Below, piece after piece: positions 33,101 through 47,183 of a stretch of DNA of 64,000 nucleotides; within the stretch, counting starts at the first letter, position 1; each line of letters starts with the position of its first letter. The notes beneath the pieces were generated by a model. The model did no database searches and was not told the DNA's origin. It saw only the letters and a program-made list of their open reading frames with translations. The position numbers and the translations under genes are program-made. Source of the DNA: Antennarius striatus (taxonomy: Eukaryota; Chordata; Actinopteri; Lophiiformes; Antennariidae); the NCBI RefSeq assembly GCF_040054535.1, contig NC_090782.1, positions 24,478,501 through 24,542,500 on the forward strand. Direction: 5' to 3'.

Positions 33101-33757
33101 TTCCTGATCAGGTCGCGCCGCAGAACATCTTCTGCGTTTGATAAACTTCACAGGATTTAACGCTCCGATGCGTGCGGCGCGCCGCCGTCTGGTTAATCCA
33201 ACAGGAAGTGGATTTCCATCCCGATTGGGCGAAGGAGGCGGGGCATGACGGCCTGCGGCGCGATGAGGACGAGGAGAAAATCTGAATCACGACGCGACAG
33301 GAAAATAAATGCCCCCCCCCCGCCCCCCGCCTGCTGGAATAAATCTGCATCAGGCTAACCATGAGCTTAGGCTCCGCCTCTCTACCGTCACATGACACTC
33401 TTGAAGCCATGAGATCCCAAACTGATGTAAAACTGGATGTAAAAAAAAAAAGACAACGCTAACCATAGCTGCTATGCTAAAAGCAAGAGCACCAATGGAT
33501 TAGCTTAGCTTAACACTGATACGTTAGCTTAGCTTTCATCCTGGGCATGAAGAGCAAACCCGGACTGCCGGAGGAAGAGGAGCCGAGATGAAGAGCGACA
33601 GACGTGTCTGCGAATACGGGATATAGCGTGTTAACTGCGCCGCCGTTAGCACGCCACATCATCACAAGACCTCAGCAACCTTCAGCTGAGGGAGTTTATG
33701 AAGAACCTCATTAGCATGGAGTCTGATTAGAGATGATCAGAGAGGATTAGCATGAAG

Positions 33758-33811
<54 letters not shown>

Positions 33812-36457
33812 AGTGGTTGTACATTAAACTATGAAATTATCTTTCCCCATCAGAACACACACGCTGGTCTGTTGCCGGGGCAACCACAAACCCGGCGTTA
33901 CGTTTGAACCCGGGTCAGAACCTCCAGGACTTCTGACGAGACAGAGACCGACCAATGGGATGACGGGAACCTGAACCAATGACCTTCTCTAATGTAGAGA
34001 CTCTCACATGGAAACTTAACATCACTTCCAGAAAAGTCCCAGGATGAACCTGGACTGTTTCACTGCGTGAACCTGGACTGTTTCACTGCGTGAACCTGGA
34101 CTGTTTCACTGCGTGAACCTGGACTGTTTCACTGCGTGAACCTGGACTGTTTCACTGCGTGAACCTGGACTGTTTCACTGCGTGAACCTGGACTGTTTCA
34201 CTGCGTGAACCTGGACTGTTTCACTGCGTGAACCTGGACTGTTTCACTGCGTGAACCTGGACTGTTTCACTGCGTGAACCTGGACTGTTTCACTGCGTGA
34301 ACCTGGACTGTTTCACTGCGTGAACCTGGACTGTTTCACTGCGTGAACCTGGACTGTTTCACTGCGTGAACCTGGACTGTTTCACTGCGTGAACCTGGAC
34401 TGTTTCACTGCGTGAACCTGGACTGTTTCACTGCGTGAACCTGGACTGTTTCACTGTGTGAACCTGGACTGTTTCACCGTTCCCTTCCTCCTGTATTTTG
34501 TGCTGCCTGTCCGTCATAGATCAAACCCGTCTGGGGGTGTAGAACCCGACACCTCCCTCGCTGCTCTGATTAGGATCTCGGGTCCGCCGCAGTGAGAACG
34601 CGTCTGAAACGCGACACCGGATCGCCGACGTCCCCGACGGGAGCGTGAGAGGATGTGATCACGTCCCGTCAGAGAAACAACTAGAGATGAATGTTTAGTC
34701 AGAGCTTCATCAGGAGGAGGAGGAGGAGGAGGAGGAGGAGGAGGAGTTCTGGTTTGGATCCAGCTCCTGGTGTGAAGTGTTTACACAGCAGTGTCTCTGA
34801 ACCAGATGTCGTCTGAGTTTGACAAACGATTAGATTTACTGCTGGTCATTCGTGGGTCGTCGTCATGACAGAGAGAACTGTAGACATCAGTCCTGACCCA
34901 GATCCAGATCCAGAACCAGAATCAGAACCATGTACTGAACCAAAACCAGATCCAGAACCAGATTCAGAATCAGAACCACAACCATTTCCAGAACCAAAAC
35001 CAGATCGAGAACCAGATCCATAACAAGATCTGGAATCAGGACCAGATCCAAAACAGAACCAGACCCAGATCTAGAACCAAAACCAGAACCGGACCCAGAT
35101 CCAGACCAACATGAACGTGAGTCCAGTCTGATTGACGTCTGGTTTCCTCCCTTAGAGGAAACGCTGAGTCGTGACTGTTGGGCCCGTTGGGTTCTAACGG
35201 ACCTCATGATGAGGTCCAGATGTGAGTCCCATCACTGCCCCGCCCCCTCTGGGCTCTGATTGGACGCTGTGCGCTCATGGGCCCGCCTCTATTCGACCGG
35301 CAGCAGCTCGAAGAAAAGAACCCATGAGGAGAAAGAACCGCCCTGGCTGCTAAGCTCCGCCCCTGTCGAGTAATCTGATTACTCCTTTGTGGGCGGGTCC
35401 CTGAGCGACAGAGAGAGTGGTGATTGGTTGTTTCATGATCCCCGGGTCCGACTGTCACTCCCGACGAATTCGGGTCGGACGCCTCGCCTCCCCCCAGAGG
35501 TCAAAGGTCGCAACTCATCCATCAACCAGGATTCACGTCCCGTTGAACCCATAATGCACTGCTTCCTGTCAGTACCAACGACCCCCCCAGGACCCGCTGG
35601 ACGGTTCTGATGAAACCTAATGGCCGCTCTTTGTTCTTCTTCTTTGGTTGGCAGCGCCCAGAGCCCCGGTGCATGCTGGGAACTTTGGTGTTGCCTGAGA
35701 GCTCATTAACGTCTCTGTTTGTCGGAACCCGGTCCGGATTGATGTGGCGTCTTACCGCAGCGGGCCCCCAGCAGCCAATCAGGAGCCGGGGAGGGGGCGG
35801 CGTGGGCCGGCATTAATGAAGAGGGGACGCGTGTTCAGAGTGGGGGGGGGGGCAAGGACATAGTGAGGACATGTAGTACACACCAGTACACACCAGTACA
35901 CACCAGTACACACCAGTACACACCAGGATATTACTTCATTTCTTTCACACTAAACTGTATTTTGAATTAACTTTATTTACACAGAGCCTTTAAGTGTCGG
36001 CGAGACTTTCAAAATAAAAGCCTTGATGTTAACATTTACTAAATAAATTTAAACTTCTTCATACGACTCAAAACAATAAACTTGTTAACTTATCAACCAG
36101 TAAACTAATTAACTAATTAACTAGTTAACTAGTTCATTATTTTTTCTTCAGCAGCTGTTTTTATTTAAATTACTGTTTTCACAGCTGCAGCTGAATAAAG
36201 TTTTTTCAGTCTGATGAGGGTTTGTGGTTCACTAATTCATTTACTGTGTGTGTGTTTCCTGTCCACACACTAATAGAAACACTAATTGTTTGGCGCCGCT
36301 GGTCATCAAAACCTGCTGTGATTATTTGGGGGAGGGGGGGGGGTGATATGGGACTAATTAAGATGACCTAATGTGTGTGTGTGTGTTTGTGGGGGGGGGG
36401 GTCCCTGAGGACAGAGGACATAATTACAGCCAGGAGGCCTGAGAGTTCATCTGCGGA

Positions 36458-36521
<64 letters not shown>

Positions 36522-39500
36522 ATATGGGCTGTCAGGGGACTGCAGCGATCCGACCAATCAGAGTTCACCTCCTATTCCCTTTAAAGCCAGGTGTGTCTCA
36601 CCTGAACCACAATCAACAACATCAGAACGTACAGCAGACGAGGAGGAAGAGGAAGAGAGATGCAGCCAATCACAGTCTGCTGATACTCCCAAAAAATAGC
36701 CTTCTAATTAACACGACAGTCCGGGTTCACGCAGTGAAACAGTCCGGGTTCACGCGGTGAAACAGTCCATCATCTGACAGGAAGTGGGTTCTGACCACGG
36801 ATGAACTGTTTCGGACGCGTCAGAGTTTTATTTTTCTTCTTCCAAACTTCTGAACACTCCTGACTTTTAACTGCGGCCCCTGGTGGAGATGAATCTTCTG
36901 GTAACCATGAACGCCTCCATAAAGCTGACGTGTTGCCGACGGCGACGCTCACAGCAGGACACGATTCATTTCCTCCGTTCACTTTCTAAACGGGAGCGCC
37001 GTCGGAGCGACGCCCGGCGCCCAAACAGACGGTAAACACGGCGCTGAGAGGCTCGCCGTTAATGAAGGCGGCGGCGCCGGAAATAAATCTGCAGCTCGGA
37101 GACGTTTTCAGCTTCATGGAGACGTTTTATTCTCCACAAACGATCGGGACGCCGGTAATGAGCTCTTGTTACGGTTTTCCTGCATCATCACAAACCCGCT
37201 AACAAGAACGCCGCGTCGTCTACGGCGCTTTAACGGCCTCCAGGTGAACCGCTCCGCAATGATTCTTGTTCTGAGGACGGAGCTGGACTCTGATTGGCTG
37301 ATTATAAGCAGCAGCTCTTCTAAAGAGATAAATGAAAATGTCTAGACCTAAATCGTTTTAGTTAAATTAGAAATTAAATCGTCACCTGCAGGGGGCGACA
37401 CGCCTAAAAATTTTTTACTTTTCCGCGTTCGAAGTCCCGACGTGAACTTCCTGTCCGAGCGCCATCTGCAGCGAGGATGAGGAGAAGATGAAGATTTCTC
37501 CTTGTGAGGAGGAGGACGAGGACACCAGTTGAATGACAAGATGAAGGCGTGCTCCCAGCATGCATTGGGGCGAAGGGGGGGGGGGGGTGCGGGGTGAACG
37601 GACGCGGTCTGGGGTCGGTTTAGGAGGGAAAATGGGCTCGGCGGGCGCCGCTCCCCATTTATACGCCAATAAGGCACAGCAAAGCATCATGGGAGGGCCT
37701 TGCCGTGCGGGGGGCCTGTTTATGTATTCATTGAAGACTGAAGTGATTTTCTCGTACCTGACAACAAGGCTCCGCCCACGCCGCCCTGAGGTGAGGCATG
37801 ATGGGAGCTGTGTGTCGGAGCTGCTGGATAATAAAGTTTCATCCTCACGTTTGAATAGAAACAAGTGACGGATCTTAAAAGACGACGCCGTCGACCCGGT
37901 AACGCCAGGACCGGGACAACCAATCAGGAGAGGGGCGGAGACACAGTCCACATAATTATATATTCATAAGTATATGAATATATAATTAGAAGGAAATAAC
38001 CGTCAACTGTCAAGAACTGTCGATAAAGTTAGAAGGGTTTGAATTTATTAATTTAGCATGGATGCTAACGATCGGAATCGTCAACCGAAAGGGAAACAGT
38101 TATCACTCCCATCATGCATCATGACGTCGAAAAACTAATTATGGGATGTGCAAACTGAACTCATTGTTAATAAAGTCGCGATCAATCGAAACGTCGCTGG
38201 ACGACGTTTCGATTGGCCTTATGAATCGTCTGGTCTCCATGACGACCACCGGGACGGCAAACGTCCCTCCAGGGGCATCATGGGTAGCGGCGCGGCGTGG
38301 ACCCGCCTCCTGCTGGAGACGGGACAGGAAGACAAACTGATTGATATTCATGCGGATGGCGGGAGCTCCATTCGTATTCATGAGAAACCATCAAACATGC
38401 AGGGGCATGATGGGAGAACGCGGGATCCGGTCGCCACGCCGACGCCGCCAGAAGTTCCTCAAGAACAAACTGAGTAAACGTCGTCGGTCCGTTTCAGAAC
38501 GAAGACAAGACGAGTCGAGTCCTGAATAAAGGGTTAATTTGGATTCAGATTCTCTTCTGAAACAACAAATAACATCCAGAGCAGGAAGCGGAATAAAAGA
38601 GCCTCAAGGAAAGAACTAGAATAAAAGAATCTGGAAAAAAAAAAAAAACCCAGAGGAAAACAACCAGAAGAAAAAAACCAGAGGAAAAGAATCAGAATAA
38701 AAGAACCTGGAATAAAGAAGAATCTGGAATAAAGAAGTGGAATAAAAGAAACAGAAGTAAACAGTCTGGAAAGAAGAACCTGAAGAAAAGAATCAGAAGA
38801 ATCAGAATAAAAGACCTCGAAGAAAAGAATCTGGAAAAAATAATCTGGAAAAAATAACCTGAATAAAAGAAACAGAAGAACCAGAATAAAAGGAACCCGG
38901 ACGACTGACCCAGGACGATAGAACCTGAATGCAGGAACCAGAGCCGACAACAAACGATCCAGATTCAGGGGTTTGTTTGAAGGAGAGCTGACTTGATGTG
39001 AATCCAGATTCTAAACTGGATCCAGATTCTGACCGGATCCAGACCAAACTCCACATCAATGCGACTTGTTTTATTGAGATCCGTCATTAAAGAAATGTTC
39101 TGGTTCTGGCCCAGAAGTTTTCCTCCCGCCGAGTTTACTGGAAGAACGTTTATTAGCTGTTACGTAACCTCAGATAAACAAACACACAAACAAACAAACA
39201 AACAAACAAACGTAACCGTGTCGGAGGTCAACAGCGATCCCTAACGAGTTGGGAACATTTTGGTTCTGTCTGGTCCACGCTATCAGACCCGACCCAGGTA
39301 TCCGTTTGGCTTCCTGGCGCCGGTTGGGTCGACCAATCAGGAGCCAGGACTCGGTTGCCAGGTTGGCTCGCTGCGAGCAGAAAACCACTTTAATGGTCGA
39401 ATCAGATTTATTGTCTTCTTCTGGTTGGTAGAAACGGTTCTGGTCCGGGTCTGTTCTCCAGATGGAACCGCACCCGCCCACCCCGGATTAACCCCCCAGG

Positions 39501-40066
39501 TGCTGGAGGACTTTTTACTTTACTTTTTTTCAGCGATAAATTCGGACCCCGTGACCTCCTGGAACAGAAGAACTTTCCTCTTCCCATCCAGGTCAGGTCA
39601 TTATGCTGTTGAGAGAACTACAGCTCCCAGCATGCCCTGGGGCACCGGCCAGGTAGGAACAGAGCCAGACGGATGCGGGACAGGACCCTGATCTGTCATC
39701 ACCTTGTTACCCAGTGGACCGACAGCTCATCGCCTCGGCAACCAGGGGGGATTTCACCATGGTAACGTCCTCTGAGGAGCCATAAGGGGGCGGGACGGGG
39801 GGGGGGGGGGGCAGCTGGTTTCCTCGTGAAGTTGTGTGTCCAGGAAGTAGACACGTCCCACAGGAAGAGGAAAACCTGCTGGGATCAAATCAGCGACAGA
39901 AAAGAAACGACGGCGGAAACGGAAAGTTTCAGGAAGACGTTTAAACGGCTTCAGTTTGACTCAAACCACCACAGAAGAAGAACGCGTTTCCATTAGTCAG
40001 CAGATTTTACTACAAAATCATCAAATTCGTGTCGGAGCAGCTAAAGACTCCCAAATGAATCAATAT

Positions 40067-40107
<41 letters not shown>

Positions 40108-42637
40108 CAATTATTACTGGCTGCTGTGAGATAGTATCCAGATCATCAGCCAATCACACACGTCTCTGACTCTTCCGACCAATCCCAGCGCTAGGATCCA
40201 CGGCCAATCAGATAGCAAGGATCACAGTAACTGGGGGTCTCACCCCTTTCTCCAGCTCCTTCATCCTGAGAGCCAATCAGAACAGACGATGAAGAGGAAT
40301 AGAAAATATCCGTTTCTACATTCATGGGTTAAACGCTTCGAACCGGATCAAGGATCAGGATCAGGATCCTAATCCTGATTCTGATCCGAATCATGATCTG
40401 GATCCAGATCTGGATCAGGACGAGGAACTAAAGAGCTTCATCATGAACTGAGAATAAAACACAAATGTCACGGTGACTCCGCCCCTTTTTTGACGTTCTG
40501 TTGGTGAAATAATCCACCCTCGGGTCAAAGGTCAAACCCAACTGGATGGAATCGTGTGTGTGTGTGTGTTTTAATCGTCATGGTAATCAGAGCGTGAAGC
40601 GGCGGCGGAGGGATATCAGCTTCATCATGAACTCGCTGCATTTTTCATGCGTGAGGAAGAGGAGGGAAACACCACCTGACTCTGCTGGCCAATCACAGCG
40701 CGGCACCACTGATTTGAAACACCTGAAGCTTGTTTGACGTCTTGTGGGAACCAATCACGTGTCTCCAGTTCTGTCCCGCAGACCATCATGTGACACAAAT
40801 CGACCCGTCACCATGGAAACGAAAAAACTTGTCTCATTAACAAATGCGAGACGTGCTGCAAACAGGCTAATATAGCATCTGTATTTGCAGATGTGCTAAT
40901 GTTAGCTACAGCGTTAGCGGTAGACATGCTAATGTTACATAGCGCATTTACTGTAGATGTACTAATGTTAGCTATAGAATTAGCCATAGACGTGCTAATG
41001 TTAGCCAAGGCATTAGCTGTAAATGTGCTAATGTTTGATACATCATTAGCCATGGACGTGCTAATGTTATAATGTTAGATACAGCGTTAGCAGTAAACTT
41101 GCTAATGTATGCTTAAGCGTTAGCATCAGACGTGCTAGCGTTAGCGACAGCAGCTCGGCTGCTTCTGTCTGATCGGGTGTTTCTCAGGCCTCCTGCTGCG
41201 TCGTCGTCCTCTAATCCATCCGTTTATTGATACGCGATCAGTACGTCCGATCGGGTCCGATCGGGTCCGATCAGGTCCGGCTCAGCAGCAGATGGTCGTT
41301 TGGTTCTCCTCATTGTGTCGTCCTTTCGGGGGGGGGCGGTTGAAGGTCTGAGCCATTCGACCATTTCCATAATCCCCATTAAACACTTCAAATGGGCGCT
41401 TTAAGAGCGGCGTCATCTGCATAATCCCATTAACTCCGGCCGCCGCCGACACAACGCCGCCGCGGCTCCGGTGGAAGAAAAGTGTGTGAGAAAAGGCCGA
41501 TTTAGCTTCTGTCGCGTTTGTGAATGAATGAAAGGAGGAGGAGAGGCCGAAGCGCCTCCGCCAAGAAAAATAAAAAGTCTTTTCTGGGGTGTCGGAGCTT
41601 CATCCGGGTGTAAATCTGCTGCTGCTTCCCATCCGTCTGGGGGGAAAATCCACTTCCTGTCGTCAGACGGGAGAAGAAAAACAGATTCACGAGGAAAAAG
41701 TAGGTCAGATTTAAATTCAGACCAAAGCGGGTGTTTCACCGGCGCTCGTAAAACACCAGCTGGCTGCTCCGAACCCGATCCGCCTGAGCAACGGACCTCC
41801 AGGCCCCGGCGTCGGAATCAACCGGGGTTTCCAGCGGCCGGCGCGGAAATGAAGCATCCATCACGGATCAAAAGGTCGATGAAGCGGTTTTTGGAGATGA
41901 ATTAACTCCAGACGCTTCCTGAGGGAAACGCTAATGAAGCGCAGAGAGAAGAAAGGATTCCTGCGTCGCCCGCGGCGACGGGTGATGGGGGACGAGGAGG
42001 GTCGGAACACGCCAAAAACACGCCGAACGGCGTCCCAACAAACATCAACATCATCCGCGTTTGACTTGAGATGATCAAACGACAGATTGATCAATCGGCG
42101 ATTGATGATTGGTGATTGGTGAGACCTGAGGTCAACAAATATAACGACCAATAGGAAGCATTCCGGCGCCGTGAAGACGGGGAGCGTTGTGGTTCCAGCT
42201 CTGATTGGCCGTCCCTCAATGATTCATGACTCGTCTCCGAGCAGGAACTCCAGGTCATCCATAATGAATGGAGCCGAGTTCAGCAGGTTCTGAAGGAACA
42301 TCTGAAGCCGCCGCCCTCTGACGCAACAGGAAGGCCCCTGAGAGCGCCCCTTCAAAATAAAACGCACGACTAAACTCTCGTGTGACGCACCAGGTGGAAC
42401 CGAGAACAAGAGGAACCTGAGACCAGATGTTTCTGCAGGTTTTCAGGATCTCTTTATTCCTCCGGTCCCTGAATGCATCACATTTGATTAATTGTGTCTC
42501 CACGGTGACGGAGACGGAACCAACAGCTGATCTAGAACCAGTTCTGGTCGCGGTGAGGACGACTTTATCCGCCGTCTGGCTGAGTGACGGAATCAGGTTT
42601 GTCTGAGTGACACCTGAACGCATCACTCACCGTCTCA

Positions 42638-42699
<62 letters not shown>

Positions 42700-42772
42700 G
42701 CCTCACGACACGCTGTCCTGTCCAGGATGGTAGGGGAATGAAATCTATCCCAGCATGCACTGCTTGACAGAC

Positions 42773-42809
<37 letters not shown>

Positions 42810-43866
42810 CGTGACAGCGGTTTGTCACACCTCATCATGAACGTCTGAGGGATCCGAGCCACGAGAGGAAGAAGATGAAGATGAAGATGCTGGGTCAGAC
42901 GTGATTGATCGACATATTAATCAATAATCAACTGATTAATCATTGATCCACTGATCAATCAGTGACTATTCGTGGTTTCAGAACTCTCCTGACTCCTGAT
43001 TGGTCGGGTTTTTTTTTACTTCAGACAAATGTTGAAAGTTTGAGAGCTTGACCTTGACCCCTGTAGGTCAAACGCGGTTCGTCTGATTAGCATCTTTAGC
43101 AACAACCAGCGCTAGTCAACCGTTAGCAAGTCAGCTAGCTGCTAACGAACAGCTGGTCATCATCATCATCAGCATCTTAAGTCATGGTGGTTTGTATGTA
43201 GCCTATCTTAGCACAACAGCTAAAGGCGATAGACGTTAGCGTTTTGACCTCCCTGGGGGTCAAAACTCCCAGGGGGTCAAACTTTTTTTCTGATCGTGTT
43301 TTCTGTTCCGACAGAAACACAAAACGAGATTTTTTTTTACGATGAATGAAATCCAGGAAACGCGGAGCTGGAATGTCATTTATTTAAATGCTTTATTTGG
43401 AGCGACTGTTTAAATAAAGGTTTATTCAGAACTGATGAAGTTTAATGTATTCATTTATATTTGCTCTTTATTATTATTATTATATCAATACTTATAATAG
43501 AAAAGATTTAAAAGAAACCAATTATTTAATCTGAGGAACTCAGTTAATTATCAAATAAACTTGATTTATTATTACCTTGAAAACGGATCCTAGTATTTTT
43601 CCGACATTTATTTTCTCGTTTTATATATTTCTCTATTTTCTACATCGGATGGACGAAAATTTATAATTTTTTGCATCTTCAAGAAAAATACAAAGAAATA
43701 TTTAGAATTTTAATGAAATGAAAATGTAATTAAATTGAACATTTGTCATACAGGTAAATAATATTTTATGTGAATAAATGTTTATCTGTACTATTTTTAA
43801 ACGTCTCAGCTTAAAGCGCAACTAAACAAAATAAAGCGAGGGCTTTAATTAACCTTCAGGGGCACG

Positions 43867-43906
<40 letters not shown>

Positions 43907-46900
43907 TCACAAGGACAAATTCAAACGCTCCTCATTAAAATCCACCTTCACATCAATGTCACTTTCAGAGAAATTTGTTTTTAATTATTAGTTTTTAACG
44001 GAACCGAAAGAGAAGGTTATTGGACCTATGATCGGATCAATAATCTATCAATAACGGTCTGAGTGATGTCATCATTCACAAACGTGTTAATGGGAGGAAA
44101 AATATCAATAAAAAAATATAAATAAAACAGATTTTTTTTGTTTTGTTTTAATAACTTCTGAATTCCAGTTTAATTGAACAACCGTTTCTACGGCGACCAT
44201 CCAGACACGCCTCCGCCTGCAGGACGGCGATCGGGGTTAAATGCTCCGGGAGCGCCGCCTCCTTCCTGACGCACCGCTGGGACTTGAACCGACGACCTGC
44301 AGCCCTACGGCTCGGCATATGGCTCCTCCCACCTCCAGGGGGACCAATCAGGAGCCTGCTGATGCGTGCGCCTGGTTATCATCAGTCCATTAGTGAGTCT
44401 GGCCCACCTGAGGGGGCAGCAGAGGTTAACACCACCCACCCGGATCGCTCCCCTGGCGCGTCTCAAACGCACCTTCTGTTTCCAGGTGTCGGTAACTCTG
44501 ATTAACGGCGGCGCGGCGCTCAGGGGGAACCCTTAATCCTGTTAGCGGGACACCTGAGCTGCAGGCTAATCCTGTTAGCACAGCTGATAGGATGAGGTCA
44601 CAGCCCTGTGGGCGGGGCTTATGGGACATCTGCATCGCATGATTGACAGATGAGTGATTGCACGTCATTGATTATAAATCCCACCGCCCTTAAACGCATC
44701 ACATCCAGATCCTGATCAAATAAGTCTGGATTTATTCCGAAATGACTGTAAACACATCGTCTCAGCCGCTAGCCCTGAACGCACCACTCCGACCCTGAAC
44801 ACACCACCGACCCTGAACGCACCACTCCGACCCTGAACGCACCACTCCGACCCTGAACACACCACCGAATCTGAACGCACCACTGACCCTGAACACACCA
44901 CCGACCCTGAACGCACCACTGACCCTGAACACACCACCGACCCTGAACGCACCACTGACCCTGAACGCACCACTGACCCTGAACACACCACACCGACACT
45001 GAACGCACCACCGACCCTGAACGCACCACACCGACCCTGAACGCACCACCGACCCTGAACGCACCACACCGACCCTGAACGCACCGCTCTGCTGAAGCCG
45101 GTTCTGATCCGTTTCACTAAACAATAAAAACCTTGAGGCAACAAAGGAGCAGAACGAAATCATCCCAGAATAAACGAGTTTAAAGAACTCTCTCCACGGT
45201 TTTCCCATCAGCCCCGTCACCAGGAAGCTGGTGCTTCAGGTTGAAGCGGGTTTGAGGCTCAGATTCCAGAAACAGCTGATCTTCGTTAGCGGAGGCTGAC
45301 GACGGTGCGTTTGACCAATGGGGGGGCGGGGTCTAAACCCACAGAGGAACCGCGTCCTGACCCGGTGCTCCGGACGGCGTTCCGACCCGTCTCGTCGCCA
45401 TGGTGACGGACGGGCCTGACAGGCGGCTCATTTGCCGCCTCGCGTCTGTTTTTCTTTCCTCCTCTCAAATCTCAGACTGAAGGGGGTCAAAGGTCACCAT
45501 CTGCTGCAAATCCCTCCAGAGGCCCGGCCGGCCAATCAGAATCAGAGAACGGGACGACGGCCACCTGTGGTGCCGGGTCGGGTTACGGCGTCATGTGACG
45601 TCTCACGTCCAATCGAAACATCGGGATTCTGCTGACGCAGTTAGAATAAAAAGAAAAACATTGTTTATTCTGAGGTGGGCGGAGCGAAAGTGGGCGGAGT
45701 TAAAGTGGGCGGAGCGAAAGTGGGCGGGACGGAGGTGACGTAAACAACCAACAAATTTTTTTTTGACATTTTAACCACAGAATCCATCAGATGTTTGTTT
45801 TTTTGCTCATAAATACAAATAAATTAAAATTAAATTTAAAAAAATAAATTTTAGAAACTTAAAATTAAATGAATTCTCTCTATATAAAGAATTCTTTCAG
45901 CCCCCCCCCCCACGCTGTCAGATCCTCGTCCGACCTGCTGCTGCTTTCAGGGTGAATTTCAGAAAACTGAAAGGTTCCAGCTCCTGCCCCGTACCCCTCC
46001 CTGCTCCGCCCCCTCCCAGCTCCGCCCCCCTCCCTGCTCTGCCCCCCCCACCCCCCTCGAAGCCGGGGCTTCACTGTTTCCTGCTGTGTGGATCCTGAAT
46101 GTGGGTCAGACATTAAAATGCATGAGCGGGAGCTGAACCCATGATGAAGCGCTGAAGGAGCAGAGAATGTAAAAATAACTGGGGGGAGCGGCTGCCACAC
46201 AAACCCCGCCCCCCTGACGCCGCGCCGCCACGCCATTGGTCCAAGAAAACCTTCATGTTTCCTGCTGCCGGGACCCAAACCGCCGTCACCCCAAACCACA
46301 CGCCGGATTCCAGGAAATAAACTCCTTTAATAAACTATTCTTATCCTGCTGGGAGCCAATCAGAAGCCTGCACCGCCATCATGTGACCAGACACACACAG
46401 AGGGGTCAAAACAGATCAAGTTAAAGTTCTGACAGGTGTGATGTGAGAGGCCACGCCCAGTCATGGAGGTGGGACACGCCCATCTGACATACGAGAAATA
46501 CTCTGATTACTTTAGCAGATCAGCTGATCAATCAGGCTCCTCCTCCAATCAAACCTTCTGATCAGTTTGGTTCGTGTACAATCCGATCAATATTTAATAA
46601 CCTGATCAATATCCGCTGGAAACTCCTGAAGCCACGCCCACCCCGAACCTCCTCCGGTGCGTTCAGGTGCTCCGTGGTGCGTTCAGGTGCTCCTGTGGTG
46701 CGTTCAGGTGCTCCTCCGGTGCGTTCAGGTGCTCCCGTGGTGCGTTCAGGTGCTCCCGTGGTGCGTTCAGGTGCTCCCGTGGTGCGTTCAGGTGCTCCTC
46801 CGGATGTGACCTCAGTTTGACCTCAGTGTGACCTCAGTGTGACCTTAGTGTGACCTCTAACGTTTCATGTTTTACAACTTTTATAGTAAAATATTTAAAA

Positions 46901-47113
46901 GAACAATAATTATTGATTCTATTTTTGTAATTGACTACAGTCACACACACACACACACACACACAACTACTACTAGAAGTAGCTGTGTCCAGTGAGACGT
47001 TCAAAACATCAGGAAATCAGAACGCTGCCGCGACGCTTCAGCCACTCAAGTATAGAAAATATTTGAATGCTTAATAAAAAACAGAACTTATATCTGAGCT
47101 GTGAAAGGCAGTG

Positions 47114-47183
<70 letters not shown>

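Larger units (their letters stand above)
36770..40885 (-). other. efna2: efna2 intron 1 (36.8-40.9 kb)
   Basis: Noncoding. It holds CTCF-like motifs (36873-36886 minus, 37385-37398 plus), a complex-sequence block at 37650-37870, a hairpin (38183-38215), an AAGAATAAAAGAA-rich repeat (38540-38960), AAAC repeats (39178-39210) and a CA tract (40072-40105). No gene was found. Confidence 0.5.

Noticed and set aside
34045..34477. CRISPR-like regular repeat
   Set aside because: The 23-bp units are directly adjacent with no unique spacers, and the genome is a vertebrate.
37415..37951. 178-codon minus frame in efna2 intron 1
   Set aside because: Composed of Ser/Pro/Arg-rich translation of noncoding DNA with no family match; another overlapping minus frame is equally open.
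40808..41053. Minus-strand frame with NISTS repeats
   Set aside because: Product of a 36-bp tandem repeat whose length is a multiple of three.
44716..45220. Minus-strand frames with repeated CVQGRW peptides
   Set aside because: They are translations of the 18/20-bp minisatellite, open in several frames at once.
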